From the NCBI GenBank assembly GCA_027045905.1, contig JALTZY010000219.1, positions 1-43,423 of the forward strand: 43,423 bases of DNA, read 5' to 3'. Below are positions 1 through 9,630 of this stretch, in pieces. Under the pieces are notes generated by a model that had not been told where the DNA came from, did not search any database, and saw only the letters and a program-made list of their open reading frames with translations. The position numbers and the translations under genes were made by a program. This DNA comes from Paracoccaceae bacterium (GTDB lineage Bacteria; Pseudomonadota; Alphaproteobacteria; Rhodobacterales; Rhodobacteraceae). The first letter of the stretch is position 1, and every line of letters starts with the position of its first letter.

Positions 1-22
1 TCCATGGAATACCAGAATGGAC

Positions 23-54
23 CGCCCCTGCCGGGACATGCCCCGGCAGGGGCG
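23..54 (+). terminator. Strong hairpin, probable terminator of a gene left of the window
   Basis: A perfect 13-bp inverted repeat (CGCCCCTGCCGGG at 23-35 and its complement at 42-54) encloses a six-base loop. The stem is almost entirely G+C, as in rho-independent terminators, but no T-run follows on either strand. It probably ends a rightward transcript entering from outside the window; a factor-assisted terminator or an mRNA 3'-end stabiliser is equally possible. Confidence 0.55.
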
Positions 55-530
55 CACAGCGCAATCTCCGACAGAATTTCCAGACGTCAGGTTACAGTAC
101 CAGATCTGGCTGCGGTGCCAGGCAGGCGGTAGCAATCGGGCGGTTACGGTACATGTATGTACCTGTGGAAAATTCATGTTTGTTCCGGTGTGGGATACTG
201 GGCGAAAATGGCTCAGGCAGACATTTTCACAGATCGGATGAATTTTACAGATGTCTCGGGGAGTTTTGTCCCATGTTGCTAATTGTGCCCTGTTCACCCA
301 CATGCTGACTGTATATCATCCATCCTTAGATTTTCTACAGAATAATATATCATATCATATTGAAAAATAACAATTTATTTTGTTTTCCGCTCATGTGGAA
401 AATATTTTCCATCAAACTTCAATGTGGATATATCTCAGGATGATTTGCCAATCCACATAATGCACAAGCCCTGAATCAACCACATTTTCTTCTTTTTTCT
501 TTTTCTTTATTCATAGAAAAAGGGGGCGAT
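55..530. other. A+T-rich intergenic region with DnaA-box-like words, candidate origin region
   Basis: No credible gene lies here. From about 300 to 520 the DNA is far richer in A+T than anything else in the window. Words one base away from the DnaA box complement TGTGGATAA occur at 164-172 (TGTGGAAAA), 394-402 (TGTGGAAAA) and 423-431 (TGTGGATAT), with a weaker inverted match at 449-457. In alphaproteobacteria the origin often lies beside heme-biosynthesis genes and near rho-mnmE-mnmG-parAB, which is the arrangement here. The boxes are imperfect and few, so this may instead be only the hemJ promoter region, or one flank of an origin centred further left. Confidence 0.35.
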
Positions 531-980
531 ATGGCTGATTTCCTGACTTGGTTTTATCCATGGGCCAAGGCCCTGCATGTGATGTCGATCCTGTCATGGA
601 TGGCGGGGCTTTTCTATCTGCCACGTCTGTTTGTTTATCATGCTGAAGAAGTGAAGAAGGGTAGTGAAACGGATCTTCTCTTTCAGAAGATGGAACTAAA
701 GCTTCAAAAGCTGATCATGCGCCCAGCAATGATTTCGAGCTGGCTGTTCGGGCTTGCGATGGTCTTTACTCCCGGGATTGTCGATTGGGGTAAGCTCTGG
801 CCCTGGATCAAGGCGGTATCGGTTTTCGGTATGACCTGGATGCATTACTGGCTGTATCTGCGTCGGCTCGACTTTGCCGAAGGGTGCAATTATTTGTCCG
901 GTCGCAGCTACAGGCTGATGAACGAAGTGCCGACTCTGCTGATGATCTTCATTGTCATTGCGGTGATCCTGAAATTCTAG
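531..980 (+). CDS. hemJ: Protoporphyrinogen IX oxidase HemJ
   Basis: This 149-residue protein is a full-length member of the HemJ family (formerly UPF0093), inner-membrane enzymes that oxidise protoporphyrinogen IX to protoporphyrin IX, the penultimate step of heme synthesis. Four hydrophobic segments are visible, at about 10-30, 65-83, 90-108 and 130-149. The conserved N-terminal histidine is His16 in the first helix, followed by the family pattern FYLPRLFVYH at 28-37. A purine-rich ribosome-binding site (AAAGGGGG) lies just before the ATG. It stands 120 bases upstream of rho in the same direction, a common alphaproteobacterial neighbourhood. Confidence 0.93.
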   Translation: MADFLTWFYPWAKALHVMSILSWMAGLFYLPRLFVYHAEEVKKGSETDLLFQKMELKLQKLIMRPAMISSWLFGLAMVFTPGIVDWGKLWPWIKAVSVFGMTWMHYWLYLRRLDFAEGCNYLSGRSYRLMNEVPTLLMIFIVIAVILKF

Positions 981-1100
981 GCGATTGACTCGCTGACAGC
1001 GGGCAGGTATGCAGCCGATAGGCAGGCCGTCCGGCCGAGGCTGTTTCCACAGAACAGAATGAAGAACCGCGCGGGAAAGCACCGTTCTTGCGAGTATCCC

Positions 1101-2372
1101 ATGACCGAAAACCGACTTAATCTCTCTGACCTGAAATCAAAGACCCCCAAGAATCTTCTGGCCATGGCCGAAGAACTGGAGATCGAAAATGCCTCGACCA
1201 TGCGCAAGGGGGAGATCATGTTTTCGATCCTCAAGGAGCGTGCCGAGGATGACTGGGTTATCGGCGGCGACGGTGTGCTTGAAGTATTGCAGGATGGCTT
1301 CGGCTTCCTGCGTTCGCCCGAGGCGAATTATCTGCCCGGCCCGGATGACATTTATGTTTCGCCAGACGTGATCCGGCAATATTCGCTGCGTACCGGCGAC
1401 ACGGTGGAGGGGGTGATACAGGCGCCACTGGAAAATGAGAATTATTTCGCCATTACCAAGGTCGAAAAGATCAATTTCGGCGACCCGGAAAAGGCAAAGC
1501 ACAAGGTTGCTTTTGAGAATCTTACCCCGCTTTATCCGAATGAGCGACTGAAGATGGAGGTCGAGGATCCGACGATCAAGGACAAGACCGCACGGGTGAT
1601 CGACCTGGTGGCACCCATCGGAAAGGGACAGCGAAGCCTGATCGTGGCGCCGCCGCGCACCGGCAAGACGGTGATCCTACAGAATATTGCCAATTCGATC
1701 GAGCGCAATCACCCAGAAGTTTATCTGATCGTGCTGCTCATAGACGAACGGCCCGAAGAAGTGACCGACATGCAGCGATCGGTGAAAGGGGAGGTGATAT
1801 CCTCGACCTTCGACGAGCCGGCCACGCGCCATGTCGCCGTGTCCGAAATGGTGATCGAAAAGGCAAAGCGTCTGGTCGAGCACAAGCGCGACGTGGTAAT
1901 CCTGCTCGATTCGATCACGCGCCTGGGGCGGGCGTTCAATACCGTGGTGCCGTCTTCGGGCAAGGTGCTCACCGGCGGGGTTGATGCCAATGCCCTGCAA
2001 CGGCCCAAGCGCTTTTTCGGTGCGGCGCGTAACATCGAGGAGGGCGGTTCTCTAACGATCATCGCAACCGCGCTGATCGAGACCGGCAGCCGAATGGACG
2101 AGGTGATCTTCGAAGAGTTCAAGGGCACGGGTAACTCGGAAATCGTGCTCGATCGCAAGGTTGCCGACAAGCGCGTCTTCCCGGCTATAGACATTCTGAA
2201 GTCAGGTACCCGCAAGGAGGATCTTCTGGTCGATCCGCGCGATTTGCAAAAAACCTTCGTCCTGCGGCGGATTCTCAATCCGATGGGGACGACGGACGCC
2301 ATCGAGTTCCTGCTGTCGAAGCTCAAACAGACCAAGACAAATGCCGAGTTCTTCGATTCGATGAACGCCTGA
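1101..2372 (+). CDS. rho: Transcription termination factor Rho
   Basis: Rho is the hexameric RNA helicase that ends transcription at factor-dependent sites. The 423-residue product has the N-terminal Rho domain, the cold-shock-like RNA-binding domain with GFGFLR at 66-71, the Walker A loop PPRTGKT at 184-190, the [10 protein letters not shown] segment at 215-224, Walker B VVILLDS at 265-271, and the secondary RNA-binding loop GKVLTGG at 287-293. The frame is open back to an ATG at 1059, but family members begin close to the methionine at 1101 (MTENRLNL), so that start is chosen; no strong Shine-Dalgarno precedes either. Several gene pairs in this window lack intrinsic terminators, so Rho-dependent ends may matter here. 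Confidence 0.97.
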   Translation: MTENRLNLSDLKSKTPKNLLAMAEELEIENASTMRKGEIMFSILKERAEDDWVIGGDGVLEVLQDGFGFLRSPEANYLPGPDDIYVSPDVIRQYSLRTGDTVEGVIQAPLENENYFAITKVEKINFGDPEKAKHKVAFENLTPLYPNERLKMEVEDPTIKDKTARVIDLVAPIGKGQRSLIVAPPRTGKTVILQNIANSIERNHPEVYLIVLLIDERPEEVTDMQRSVKGEVISSTFDEPATRHVAVSEMVIEKAKRLVEHKRDVVILLDSITRLGRAFNTVVPSSGKVLTGGVDANALQRPKRFFGAARNIEEGGSLTIIATALIETGSRMDEVIFEEFKGTGNSEIVLDRKVADKRVFPAIDILKSGTRKEDLLVDPRDLQKTFVLRRILNPMGTTDAIEFLLSKLKQTKTNAEFFDSMNA

Positions 2373-2395
2373 ATATCTTTTGTAAAGGCGCTGAA

Positions 2396-3679
2396 ATGGA
2401 TACGATCTTCGCACTGGCAACGCCTCGTGGAAAATCGGGCGTGGCCATTGTCCGGATATCCGGAGATCGCGCCTTTTCGGCAGTTGAGATTCTCACAGGA
2501 AGTTTGCCGGTGGAGCGACGATCAAGCCTGCGCAAAATACGGGATCATGCCGGCAGGGTGATTGACGAGGCTCTAGTTCTCGCTTTTCCAGGCCCGGGTT
2601 CCTTTACCGGAGAAGATATTGCCGAACTGCACCTGCATGGAAGCATTGCCATAATCAACACAGTATTATGGGAACTTGGGAAAATACCGGGCTTTCGTGA
2701 GGCAGAACCGGGGGAGTTCACCCGGCGTGCATTGGAGAATGACCGCCTGGATCTCTCACGGGTTGAAGGTCTCGCTGATCTGATCGAAAGCGAGACCGAG
2801 GCCCAACGCCTGCAGGCGATGCGGGTGTTTTCCGGCGCCCTCGGACGGAAGGCCGAGGAATGGCGCGCCCTGGCCATTCGTGCCGCTGCGCTTCTGGAGG
2901 CGACCATTGACTTTGCCGATGAGGAAGTACCCAAAGATGTAGGCGGCGAAGTGCTGACGCTGATCGACCAGCTTTCCGCCGCGCTGGAGAGGGAGAGTCA
3001 GGGCGTGGAAGTGGCCGAGCGCATCCGCGAAGGATTCGAAGTGGCGATTGTCGGCCCGCCGAACGTGGGCAAATCAACGATGCTCAATGCCCTTACGGGT
3101 CGTGAGGCAGCGATTATTTCAGAGGTCGCGGGGACCACGCGCGATGTGATCGAGGTGCGGATGGATCTGAGAGGTCTGCCCGTGACCCTGCTTGATACCG
3201 CTGGCCTGCGGGAGGCCACCGATGCGATCGAAAAAATCGGCGTGGACAGAGCGCTTGAGCGGGCGAGACGGGCGGATCTCCGAATTTTTCTCCATGATGG
3301 CGGTGGGGCCGAAGGACTGGAGCCTGAAGCCGAGGATATCGTGGTAAGAGGAAAGGGCGACCTGACGGGAGAGGCAGATGCTGTTTCCGGACTTACGGGC
3401 AAGGGGCTCGATGCGCTTGTCGAACGAGTCGCCCGCATCCTTGAAAAGCGGACAAGCGGGTCGCAAACGGCAACCCGAATCCGGCATAAGCTTGCCATTG
3501 ATCGCGCGCGGGAGGCTTTGGCGACAGCCAGAAACATGGTAGAGAGCGATGGCGAACATGTGGAATTGGCTGCCGAAGAGTTGCGGACAGCAATCCGCGC
3601 TATTGATTCCCTGATCGGGCGCGTGGATGTAGAAGATCTGCTCGATGAGATCTTTTCCAGCTTCTGCCTGGGCAAATAG
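2396..3679 (+). CDS. mnmE: tRNA modification GTPase MnmE
   Basis: MnmE works with MnmG to place the (carboxymethyl)aminomethyl group on U34 of tRNAs reading split codon boxes. The 427-residue protein has an N-terminal tetrahydrofolate-binding domain, a helical domain, and a GTPase domain inserted at about 215-345: G1 GPPNVGKS (220-227), G2 GTTRD (246-250), G3 DTAG (267-270). It ends with the catalytic CxGK motif as CLGK. The usual G4 motif NKxD appears only as GKGD at 319-322, so the guanine-specificity asparagine is missing. The gene lies 23 bases after rho and 11 bases before mnmG, whose product is its partner. Confidence 0.96.
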   Translation: MDTIFALATPRGKSGVAIVRISGDRAFSAVEILTGSLPVERRSSLRKIRDHAGRVIDEALVLAFPGPGSFTGEDIAELHLHGSIAIINTVLWELGKIPGFREAEPGEFTRRALENDRLDLSRVEGLADLIESETEAQRLQAMRVFSGALGRKAEEWRALAIRAAALLEATIDFADEEVPKDVGGEVLTLIDQLSAALERESQGVEVAERIREGFEVAIVGPPNVGKSTMLNALTGREAAIISEVAGTTRDVIEVRMDLRGLPVTLLDTAGLREATDAIEKIGVDRALERARRADLRIFLHDGGGAEGLEPEAEDIVVRGKGDLTGEADAVSGLTGKGLDALVERVARILEKRTSGSQTATRIRHKLAIDRAREALATARNMVESDGEHVELAAEELRTAIRAIDSLIGRVDVEDLLDEIFSSFCLGK

Positions 3680-3682
3680 GAG

Positions 3683-3698
3683 TGTTTCACATGAAACA
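3683..3698. other. parS: parS centromere site (one base off consensus) over the mnmG start codon
   Basis: The 16-mer TGTTTCACATGAAACA differs at one central position from the bacterial ParB-binding palindrome TGTTTCACGTGAAACA. It spans the mnmG ATG (3691-3693) and follows its ribosome-binding site. parB lies about 3.3 kb away and a perfect copy lies at 5591-5606, which makes a real ParB site likely. Confidence 0.85.
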
Positions 3699-5559
3699 TC
3701 CTGATTTTGACGTTGCTGTTATCGGCGGAGGTCATGCCGGGCTTGAGGCGGCTCTGGCGGCGACCCGTCTCGGCGCGAGAACTGCGCTTGTGACCTTGCG
3801 TAAGGAAGCAATCGGGATGATGTCCTGCAATCCCGCTATCGGCGGACTGGGCAAAGGGCACTTGGTGCGCGAGATCGATGCGCTGGACGGAGCCATGGGG
3901 CGGCTGGCAGATGCAGCTGGCATCCAGTTTCGCCTGCTGAATCGTCGAAAAGGGCCGGCGGTGCAGGGACCGCGTGCCCAGTCTGATCGACAGGTGTATC
4001 GTAAGGCCTCCCTCGACATGGCGGAAACTACTCCGCTTCTGACGATCATTCAGGGTGAAGTCACGCACCTTTACGAAGATAATGGCGGGATTGCCGGGAT
4101 TGTTCTCGCTGACGGCTCCAGGATATCGGCGCGCAGTACGGTGCTGACGGCGGGCACTTTCCTGCGCGGGGTCATTCACATCGGTCATGAGCGTCATGAA
4201 GGTGGACGTGTCGGGGACCGCTCCTCGGTCGAGCTCGCCCGGGCACTTGATGCTCTCGGTTTGCCGCGAGGGCGGCTGAAAACGGGCACGCCTCCCCGGC
4301 TCGACGGGCGCAGTATTGACTGGGAGAGACTTGCCAAACAGCCTGGTGACGACAGACCGGAGATGTTTTCTTTTCTGTCACGGAAACCCGCTCTAAGGCA
4401 GATTTCCTGCGGAATCACGCACACGAACCCACAAACGCACGAAATCATCCGTGAAAATCTGAATGCCTCCGCCATGTATGGGGGAATGATCGAGGGGGTC
4501 GGTCCGCGCTACTGTCCATCTATAGAAGATAAGATCACCCGGTTTGCCCACAAGGACTCGCACCAGATATTTCTGGAGCCGGAAGGGCTTGAGACCGATA
4601 CGGTCTATCCCAATGGCATTTCCACTTCGCTGCCTGCCGAAATACAGGAAAGGTATGTGCATAGTATCGAAGGGCTGGAAAATGCGAGAATCCTGCAACC
4701 TGGCTATGCGATCGAGTATGATTATATCGACCCTCGAGCGCTTTCCAGCACGCTTGAGGTCAGAGCGGTTCCCAACCTTTTCTTCGCAGGGCAGATCAAT
4801 GGTACGACCGGATATGAAGAGGCCGCGGCGCAAGGGCTTGTGGCCGGCCTGAACGCCGCTCTGAAGGCACAGGGACGAGCGCCGGTCACGTTTTCCCGGA
4901 CAAATTCGTATATTGGCGTAATGATAGACGACCTTGTCACACGAGGGGTGAGCGAACCATATCGGATGTTTACCTCCCGCGCAGAATTCAGACTTTCTCT
5001 TCGCGCTGACAATGCGGATCAGCGGCTGACGCCTGTCGGGATGGAAATCGGCTGTATAGGCGAAGAAAGGGTCAGGGCTTTCGAAAGAAAGCGGGAGGTT
5101 TTGGAGAGGGCCGAGGCGCTGCTGAAGGCACAGGCATTTTCTCCGCAAGAGGTGAACAGGACGGGGATCAATGTTCGGCAGGACGGTACGAAGCGCAGCG
5201 CATATGAGCTTCTGGCCATTCCTGGGGTTACCCTGAAAAGCATCCTCTCTCTGGTGCCGGAGCTGGAAAAGGTACCTCGACAGATACAGGAACAAGTCGG
5301 CAAGGACGCCCTCTATGCAAATTACATCAAGCGCCAGAAAGAAGATATTCTTGCACTGAAGAAAGACGAGGCGCTGCGTATTCCCGGAGACTTCCGCTAT
5401 CGGGGGATGCCGGGGCTTTCACACGAGATTGCCGAAAAACTGGAGCGGGCCCGACCCGAAACATTGGGGCAGGCTGGTCGGATAGAGGGGGTTACACCTG
5501 CGGCGCTGACCCTGATTTTGAGCAGGATAAGGGCTGAGCAGAGGAAAAAGACCGTATGA
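3691..5559 (+). CDS. mnmG: tRNA uridine-5-carboxymethylaminomethyl modification enzyme MnmG
   Basis: MnmG (GidA) is the FAD- and NADH-dependent partner of MnmE in U34 modification. The 622-residue product is full length, with the dinucleotide-binding GGGHAGLEA at 12-20, the family signatures SCNPAIGG and GPRAQSDR in the N-terminal third, and the helical C-terminal domain that binds MnmE. An in-frame GTG at 3682 overlaps the AGGAG ribosome-binding site at 3678-3682, so the ATG at 3691, eight bases after it, is the better start. That ATG is part of a parS palindrome. The stop overlaps the rsmG start as ATGA, implying translational coupling. Confidence 0.97.
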   Translation: MKHPDFDVAVIGGGHAGLEAALAATRLGARTALVTLRKEAIGMMSCNPAIGGLGKGHLVREIDALDGAMGRLADAAGIQFRLLNRRKGPAVQGPRAQSDRQVYRKASLDMAETTPLLTIIQGEVTHLYEDNGGIAGIVLADGSRISARSTVLTAGTFLRGVIHIGHERHEGGRVGDRSSVELARALDALGLPRGRLKTGTPPRLDGRSIDWERLAKQPGDDRPEMFSFLSRKPALRQISCGITHTNPQTHEIIRENLNASAMYGGMIEGVGPRYCPSIEDKITRFAHKDSHQIFLEPEGLETDTVYPNGISTSLPAEIQERYVHSIEGLENARILQPGYAIEYDYIDPRALSSTLEVRAVPNLFFAGQINGTTGYEEAAAQGLVAGLNAALKAQGRAPVTFSRTNSYIGVMIDDLVTRGVSEPYRMFTSRAEFRLSLRADNADQRLTPVGMEIGCIGEERVRAFERKREVLERAEALLKAQAFSPQEVNRTGINVRQDGTKRSAYELLAIPGVTLKSILSLVPELEKVPRQIQEQVGKDALYANYIKRQKEDILALKKDEALRIPGDFRYRGMPGLSHEIAEKLERARPETLGQAGRIEGVTPAALTLILSRIRAEQRKKTV

Positions 5560-6179
5560 AGGACCAGGACAGGCTCATGGCGGATCTGGATGTTTCACGT
5601 GAAACAATGGATCGGCTCGAAGCCTATACCGCATTTTTGAAAAAATGGAACAGGGCCATCAATCTTGTCGGTCGGAATACGGTGCCGGTCTTGTGGGAGC
5701 GGCATATCCTGGATTCGGCACAGATAATGGCTTTCTGTCCAGAAGAGGCCAGGGTATGGGCCGATCTGGGCTCCGGTGCCGGCCTGCCTGGAGCGATTGT
5801 TGCCGTGCTGGCAGCACAATTCTGCCCCCAGCTTTTGGTCACCTGTGTCGAGAGCGATCAACGTAAGGCGGCTTTCCTGCGTACGGTGGTTCGAGAGCTG
5901 GATCTGAAGGCCAGGGTGGTTGCGGGCAGGATCGAGGAAACGGAGCCACTTGAGGCCGATATCGTTTCTGCTCGCGCTCTTGCTCCTCTGCCGGATCTTC
6001 TCGCCTATGCGAGCAGGCACCTGAAGCCCGCGGGAAGAGCTATTTTTCTCAAGGGATCCGGCTATTTATCCGAGATTGAGAGGGCGAGGGACGAATGGAC
6101 GTTTGACATCAAGACGGTTCCGAGCAAGACAGACAAGAGCGGCGCAATTCTCATCCTTGGAGGTATCCGGCGTGCATGA
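5556..6179 (+). CDS. rsmG: 16S rRNA (guanine-527-N7)-methyltransferase RsmG
   Basis: RsmG (GidB) methylates N7 of G527 in 16S rRNA using S-adenosylmethionine. The 207-residue protein carries the SAM-binding motif [11 protein letters not shown] at 70-79 and the usual DVSRET segment near the N terminus (12-17), which is encoded by a perfect parS. The start overlaps the mnmG stop by four bases; GAGGAA upstream supports it. A second in-frame ATG at 5577 is possible. The 3' end overlaps the parA GTG by eight bases. Confidence 0.95.
   Translation: MKDQDRLMADLDVSRETMDRLEAYTAFLKKWNRAINLVGRNTVPVLWERHILDSAQIMAFCPEEARVWADLGSGAGLPGAIVAVLAAQFCPQLLVTCVESDQRKAAFLRTVVRELDLKARVVAGRIEETEPLEADIVSARALAPLPDLLAYASRHLKPAGRAIFLKGSGYLSEIERARDEWTFDIKTVPSKTDKSGAILILGGIRRA
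5591..5606. other. parS: parS centromere site, perfect consensus, inside rsmG
   Basis: TGTTTCACGTGAAACA is an exact match to the 16-bp ParB-binding palindrome. It lies within the rsmG reading frame and encodes part of the conserved peptide DVSRET. It is 1.9 kb from the other site and 1.4 kb before parB. Such sites nucleate ParB spreading for segregation of the origin region. Confidence 0.95.
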
Positions 6180-6966
6180 CCCGAGCCGGGCGAGGAGCCC
6201 GAAGATAATCGCAATCACGAACCAGAAGGGTGGCGTTGGCAAGACCACGACGACGATCAATCTAGGCGCGGCGCTTGCAGAGGCAGGCAAGCGTGTGCTT
6301 CTGGTCGATCTCGACCCCCAGGGAAATGCCTCGACCGGACTCGGGATCGATCCGGATGCGCGGCAGCTGACCACCTATGACCTGCTTCTGGACGATGCGC
6401 CCCTTTCAGAAGTCATGCAGAAAACAAAGGTGAAAAACCTGCTGATCGCCCCAGCCACGACCGATCTTTCCTCGGCCGATATCGAACTTGTTTCCAATGA
6501 GAAGCGCAGCTTTCTGCTGCACGATGCGCTGCGTCAGGTGTCGGTGGATGCCTTTGGGCTGGATTATATCCTGATCGACTGCCCGCCATCGCTGAATCTG
6601 CTGACGGTCAATGCCATGGTGGCCGCACATTCGGTTCTTGTCCCGTTGCAGAGCGAGTTTTTCGCGCTGGAAGGGCTCTCGCAACTGATGCTGACCATTC
6701 GCGAAGTGCGGCAGACCGCCAATCCCAATCTGCGTATCGCCGGGGTGGTGCTCACCATGTATGACAAGCGCAACAACCTGTCCCGTCAGGTCGAAGAGGA
6801 TGCACGAGAATATCTGGGCGAACTAGTGTACAAGTCGGTCATTCCGCGTAACGTGCGAGTCAGCGAGGCGCCGTCTCATGCGCTTCCGGTGCTCAGCTAT
6901 GATCCAGCATCCAGGGGGAGCGAGGCTTATCGGGCCTTGGCACTGGAAGTGCTTGAAACCGCATAG
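6172..6966 (+). CDS. parA: Chromosome-partitioning ATPase ParA
   Basis: ParA (Soj-type) is the Walker ATPase that binds DNA non-specifically and moves ParB-parS complexes during chromosome segregation. The deviant Walker A KGGVGKTT is at 19-26 and the Walker B-like ILIDCPPSL follows in the middle of the protein. The frame stays open upstream, but within rsmG; the GTG at 6172 gives 264 residues, the normal family length, and has GGAGG at 6159-6163. It therefore overlaps the last eight bases of rsmG. No ATG lies between this GTG and the Walker motif. Confidence 0.95.
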   Translation: MHDPSRARSPKIIAITNQKGGVGKTTTTINLGAALAEAGKRVLLVDLDPQGNASTGLGIDPDARQLTTYDLLLDDAPLSEVMQKTKVKNLLIAPATTDLSSADIELVSNEKRSFLLHDALRQVSVDAFGLDYILIDCPPSLNLLTVNAMVAAHSVLVPLQSEFFALEGLSQLMLTIREVRQTANPNLRIAGVVLTMYDKRNNLSRQVEEDAREYLGELVYKSVIPRNVRVSEAPSHALPVLSYDPASRGSEAYRALALEVLETA

Positions 6967-6975
6967 GAGGCTGAA

Positions 6976-7878
6976 ATGGCAGCAAAAAGGCAAACGGGGC
7001 TTGGGCGCGGGCTGTCCGCTCTGATGGCAGATGTGTTGGCGGATGAGGCCAGGACAGATACGACATCACAGGTAAAGCCCGATCAGGTGGTGCCGATCGA
7101 GAAGATCTATCCAAACCCGGATCAGCCCCGGCGCCACTTCAGGCAGGAAGATCTCGAAGAGCTGGCAGCGTCGATTCGAGAAAAGGGGATCATCCAGCCT
7201 CTGATTCTGCGTAACAACCCGCGCAAGGAAGGTGGCTTCGAGATCGTCGCTGGCGAGCGGCGCTGGCGGGCAGCACAGCTTGCCCAGCTGCATGAGGTCC
7301 CGGCTGTCATCCGTGATTACAGCGATACCGAAGCGTTGGAAATCGCAATTATCGAGAATATTCAGCGCGCTGACCTGAATCCGCTGGAAGAAGCCGCCGG
7401 ATATCGCGATCTGATGGAGCGCTTTGGTCATACCCAGGAAAAGCTGGGCGAGGTTCTGGGCAAGAGCCGCCCGCATATCGCCAATCTGTTGCGGCTTCTG
7501 AAGCTTCCCGAGAGCGTTCAGGCGCTGGTGCGTGAAGAGAAGCTGTCCGCCGGGCATGCTCGTGCGCTTATTACCGCCGAAGATCCCGAGGCGCTTGCGC
7601 GACAGGTCATCGCCCGGGGGCTGAGCGTGCGAGAGACGGAAAAACTGGCAAAAAAAAGCGCACCGGCTCCGCGTACCAAGGCATCGCAGCTGGAGAAAGA
7701 TGTCGATACGATACAGCTCGAAAAGGATATGGAAGCCTCTTTGGGCATGAAAGTGAGTATTGATCACAAGCAGGGTGGCACTTCGGGAAAGGTCACGATC
7801 AGCTACCGGAATTTTGACGATCTGGATGAAATCTGCCGGCGTTTGTCTCTGGTACTTGATCCAAACAGGCCGGATTAG
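6976..7878 (+). CDS. parB: Chromosome-partitioning protein ParB
   Basis: ParB is the parS-binding CTPase that loads and slides on origin-proximal DNA. The 300-residue protein has the N-terminal ParA-stimulating peptide (GLGRGLSALM, 8-17), the ParB/Srx nucleotide-binding domain with GERRWRAA at 93-100, a helix-turn-helix at about 151-175, and a C-terminal dimerisation domain. AGGAGG lies ahead of the ATG, nine bases after parA, so the two are co-transcribed. Its two predicted targets are within this window. The stop codon overlaps the hemW stop on the other strand by four bases. Confidence 0.97.
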   Translation: MAAKRQTGLGRGLSALMADVLADEARTDTTSQVKPDQVVPIEKIYPNPDQPRRHFRQEDLEELAASIREKGIIQPLILRNNPRKEGGFEIVAGERRWRAAQLAQLHEVPAVIRDYSDTEALEIAIIENIQRADLNPLEEAAGYRDLMERFGHTQEKLGEVLGKSRPHIANLLRLLKLPESVQALVREEKLSAGHARALITAEDPEALARQVIARGLSVRETEKLAKKSAPAPRTKASQLEKDVDTIQLEKDMEASLGMKVSIDHKQGGTSGKVTISYRNFDDLDEICRRLSLVLDPNRPD

Positions 7879-9029
7879 GCGACCAATTCCCGCAGGATCG
7901 CATTCAGCAGCGGCATGCCTTTGGGGGTGACCTTGAGCGCATCGCCTTTTTGTTCCACCAAGCCGAGTTCTTCGAGGTGGCGCAGAGGGTCGGGGTCTAG
8001 CACGGCGTCATCCATGGCCTTCAGCCGCCGAAGGGAAATACCGGAGCGGGTGCGCAGACCCATGAGCAGGTATTCCGTGACCTGTTCGGTCCCGCTCAGG
8101 GGCTGGCGGGTGCTTTCGCCGGGGCCATTCATCGCGCGCTTGAGCCATGCTGTCGGGTCACGGGGCGTTTCGGTGGCGAACCGTTTTCCGTCCAGGCTCA
8201 GCCGCCCATGTGCGCCGGGACCGATGCCAATATAGTCGCCCGCCTGCCAATATATCATGTTATGCTTGGATTCCTGTGACGGAAGCGCGTGGCTGGACAC
8301 CTCATATCTTTCCAAGCCATTGTTTTTGCAAATATTATATGTGATATCATACATATCTGAGGCGAGCTTTTCCAAAGGCAGGCCGCCAAGCTTTCCGGCC
8401 CGGGCCCGTGCACCGAAGGCCGTTTCTGGCTCTATGCTGAGTTGGTAGAGCGACAGGTGTGAGGGTGTGAGTGACAGCGCGAAGGTTAGTTCCCTCTCCC
8501 AGTCGCGCAAGCTCTGATTCTGACGGGCATAGATAAGATCGAAGCTGACCCTCTGAAAATACGCTTGCGCAATCTCCAGAGATGACAGCGCTTCACGGGC
8601 GGTGTGTTTCCGCCCAAGTCTGTTGAGATCTTTATCGTTCAGCGCTTGCACTCCGAGTGAGATGCGGTTGACCCCGGCGCGCCGGTATCCGGCAAAGCGC
8701 CCGGTTTCCACCGAGCCCGGATTGGCCTCAAGCGTGATTTCGATGTCATTGTCAAAGACCCAATACCCCTGTGCCGCGTCGATGATTGCCTCCACGAGAT
8801 CCGGGCGCATCAGGCTGGGGGTACCGCCGCCAAAATAGATCGAGCCCAGGCGCCGCCCGCCAGTCTCAGCCGCGTAGTGGGTGAGCGCGGAAAGATAGGC
8901 CTCACGCCAGATATCCTGATCGACGCTTTGCGCCACATGGCTGTTGAAGTCACAATACGGGCACTTGGAGACACAATATGGCCAGTGGACATAAAGCCCG
9001 AATCCGCCCTTTTGCCACTTATCCGCCAA
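7875..9029 (-). CDS. hemW: Radical SAM heme chaperone HemW
   Basis: HemW is a radical-SAM-family heme-binding chaperone, often misnamed coproporphyrinogen III oxidase. The iron-sulfur motif CX3CX2C is at Cys19, Cys23 and Cys26, and the next position where HemN has a fourth cysteine is Phe28, which favours HemW over HemN. The frame is open far upstream through rdgB, with no ATG at a sensible distance. The TTG at 9029 gives [19 protein letters not shown] and 384 residues, the family length, preceded by GGCAGG; a second TTG at 9053 is an alternative. It overlaps rdgB by 11 bases, so translation is probably coupled. Confidence 0.92.
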   Translation of the reverse strand: MADKWQKGGFGLYVHWPYCVSKCPYCDFNSHVAQSVDQDIWREAYLSALTHYAAETGGRRLGSIYFGGGTPSLMRPDLVEAIIDAAQGYWVFDNDIEITLEANPGSVETGRFAGYRRAGVNRISLGVQALNDKDLNRLGRKHTAREALSSLEIAQAYFQRVSFDLIYARQNQSLRDWERELTFALSLTPSHLSLYQLSIEPETAFGARARAGKLGGLPLEKLASDMYDITYNICKNNGLERYEVSSHALPSQESKHNMIYWQAGDYIGIGPGAHGRLSLDGKRFATETPRDPTAWLKRAMNGPGESTRQPLSGTEQVTEYLLMGLRTRSGISLRRLKAMDDAVLDPDPLRHLEELGLVEQKGDALKVTPKGMPLLNAILRELVA

Positions 9030-9630
9030 AGCAGCCTGCCACCAGCTTGGCAAAGGCTTCGGCACGATGGCTGATTGCATGTTTCTGCGCCGGGTCCATT
9101 TCGCCGAAGGTTTCGTCGTACCCGTCAGGCTGAAAGATCGGATCGAAGCCGAAGCCCTGCTCGCCGCGCATGGGCCAGACGATGCGCCCATGCACCTGCC
9201 CGACGAAAAGCACGTCATGCCCGTCCGGCCAGGCGAGGCAGAGGGTGGCATTGAAGGAGGCGCGGCGCGGTTCCGGGGCCTGCTTTTTTTCGAGCAGATC
9301 CCAGACCCTTTGCATTGCCATGGCGAAATCGCGCCCATCCGGCGTTTTGGCCCAGTCGGCGGTATGGACGCCGGGCGCGCCGTCGAGCGCTTCGACCATG
9401 ATGCCGCTGTCATCCGAAAGCGCAGGCAGACCGGTGGCCTTGGCGGCGAAGTGGGCCTTGATCCGGGCATTGCCGGCAAAGGTCTCTTCGGTCTCTTCCG
9501 GCTCCTCGAGCCCGAGCGCCCCGGCTCCGATGGTTTCGACTCCGAAAGGATCCAACAAGGCACTAATCTCGCGCAACTTGCCCGCATTATGGGTGGCGAT
9601 GACCAGCTTGTCACCTTTAAATCGCCGCAT
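9019..9630 (-). CDS. rdgB: dITP/XTP pyrophosphatase RdgB (non-canonical purine NTPase)
   Basis: The product hydrolyses dITP, XTP and dHAPTP to monophosphates and keeps deaminated purines out of DNA and RNA. It has 203 residues, the usual length for the HAM1/RdgB family, with the nucleotide-binding THNAGK at 13-18, the SDDSG motif in the first half, and the C-terminal SHRAEAF. Its ATG shares one base with the rph stop (TGATG), so it is the middle gene of rph-rdgB-hemW. Confidence 0.95.
   Translation of the reverse strand: MRRFKGDKLVIATHNAGKLREISALLDPFGVETIGAGALGLEEPEETEETFAGNARIKAHFAAKATGLPALSDDSGIMVEALDGAPGVHTADWAKTPDGRDFAMAMQRVWDLLEKKQAPEPRRASFNATLCLAWPDGHDVLFVGQVHGRIVWPMRGEQGFGFDPIFQPDGYDETFGEMDPAQKHAISHRAEAFAKLVAGCFGG

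Noticed and set aside
17-241. 74-residue frame at the left edge
   Set aside because: It runs through the terminator hairpin, has no ribosome-binding site and no recognisable protein character; treated as chance.
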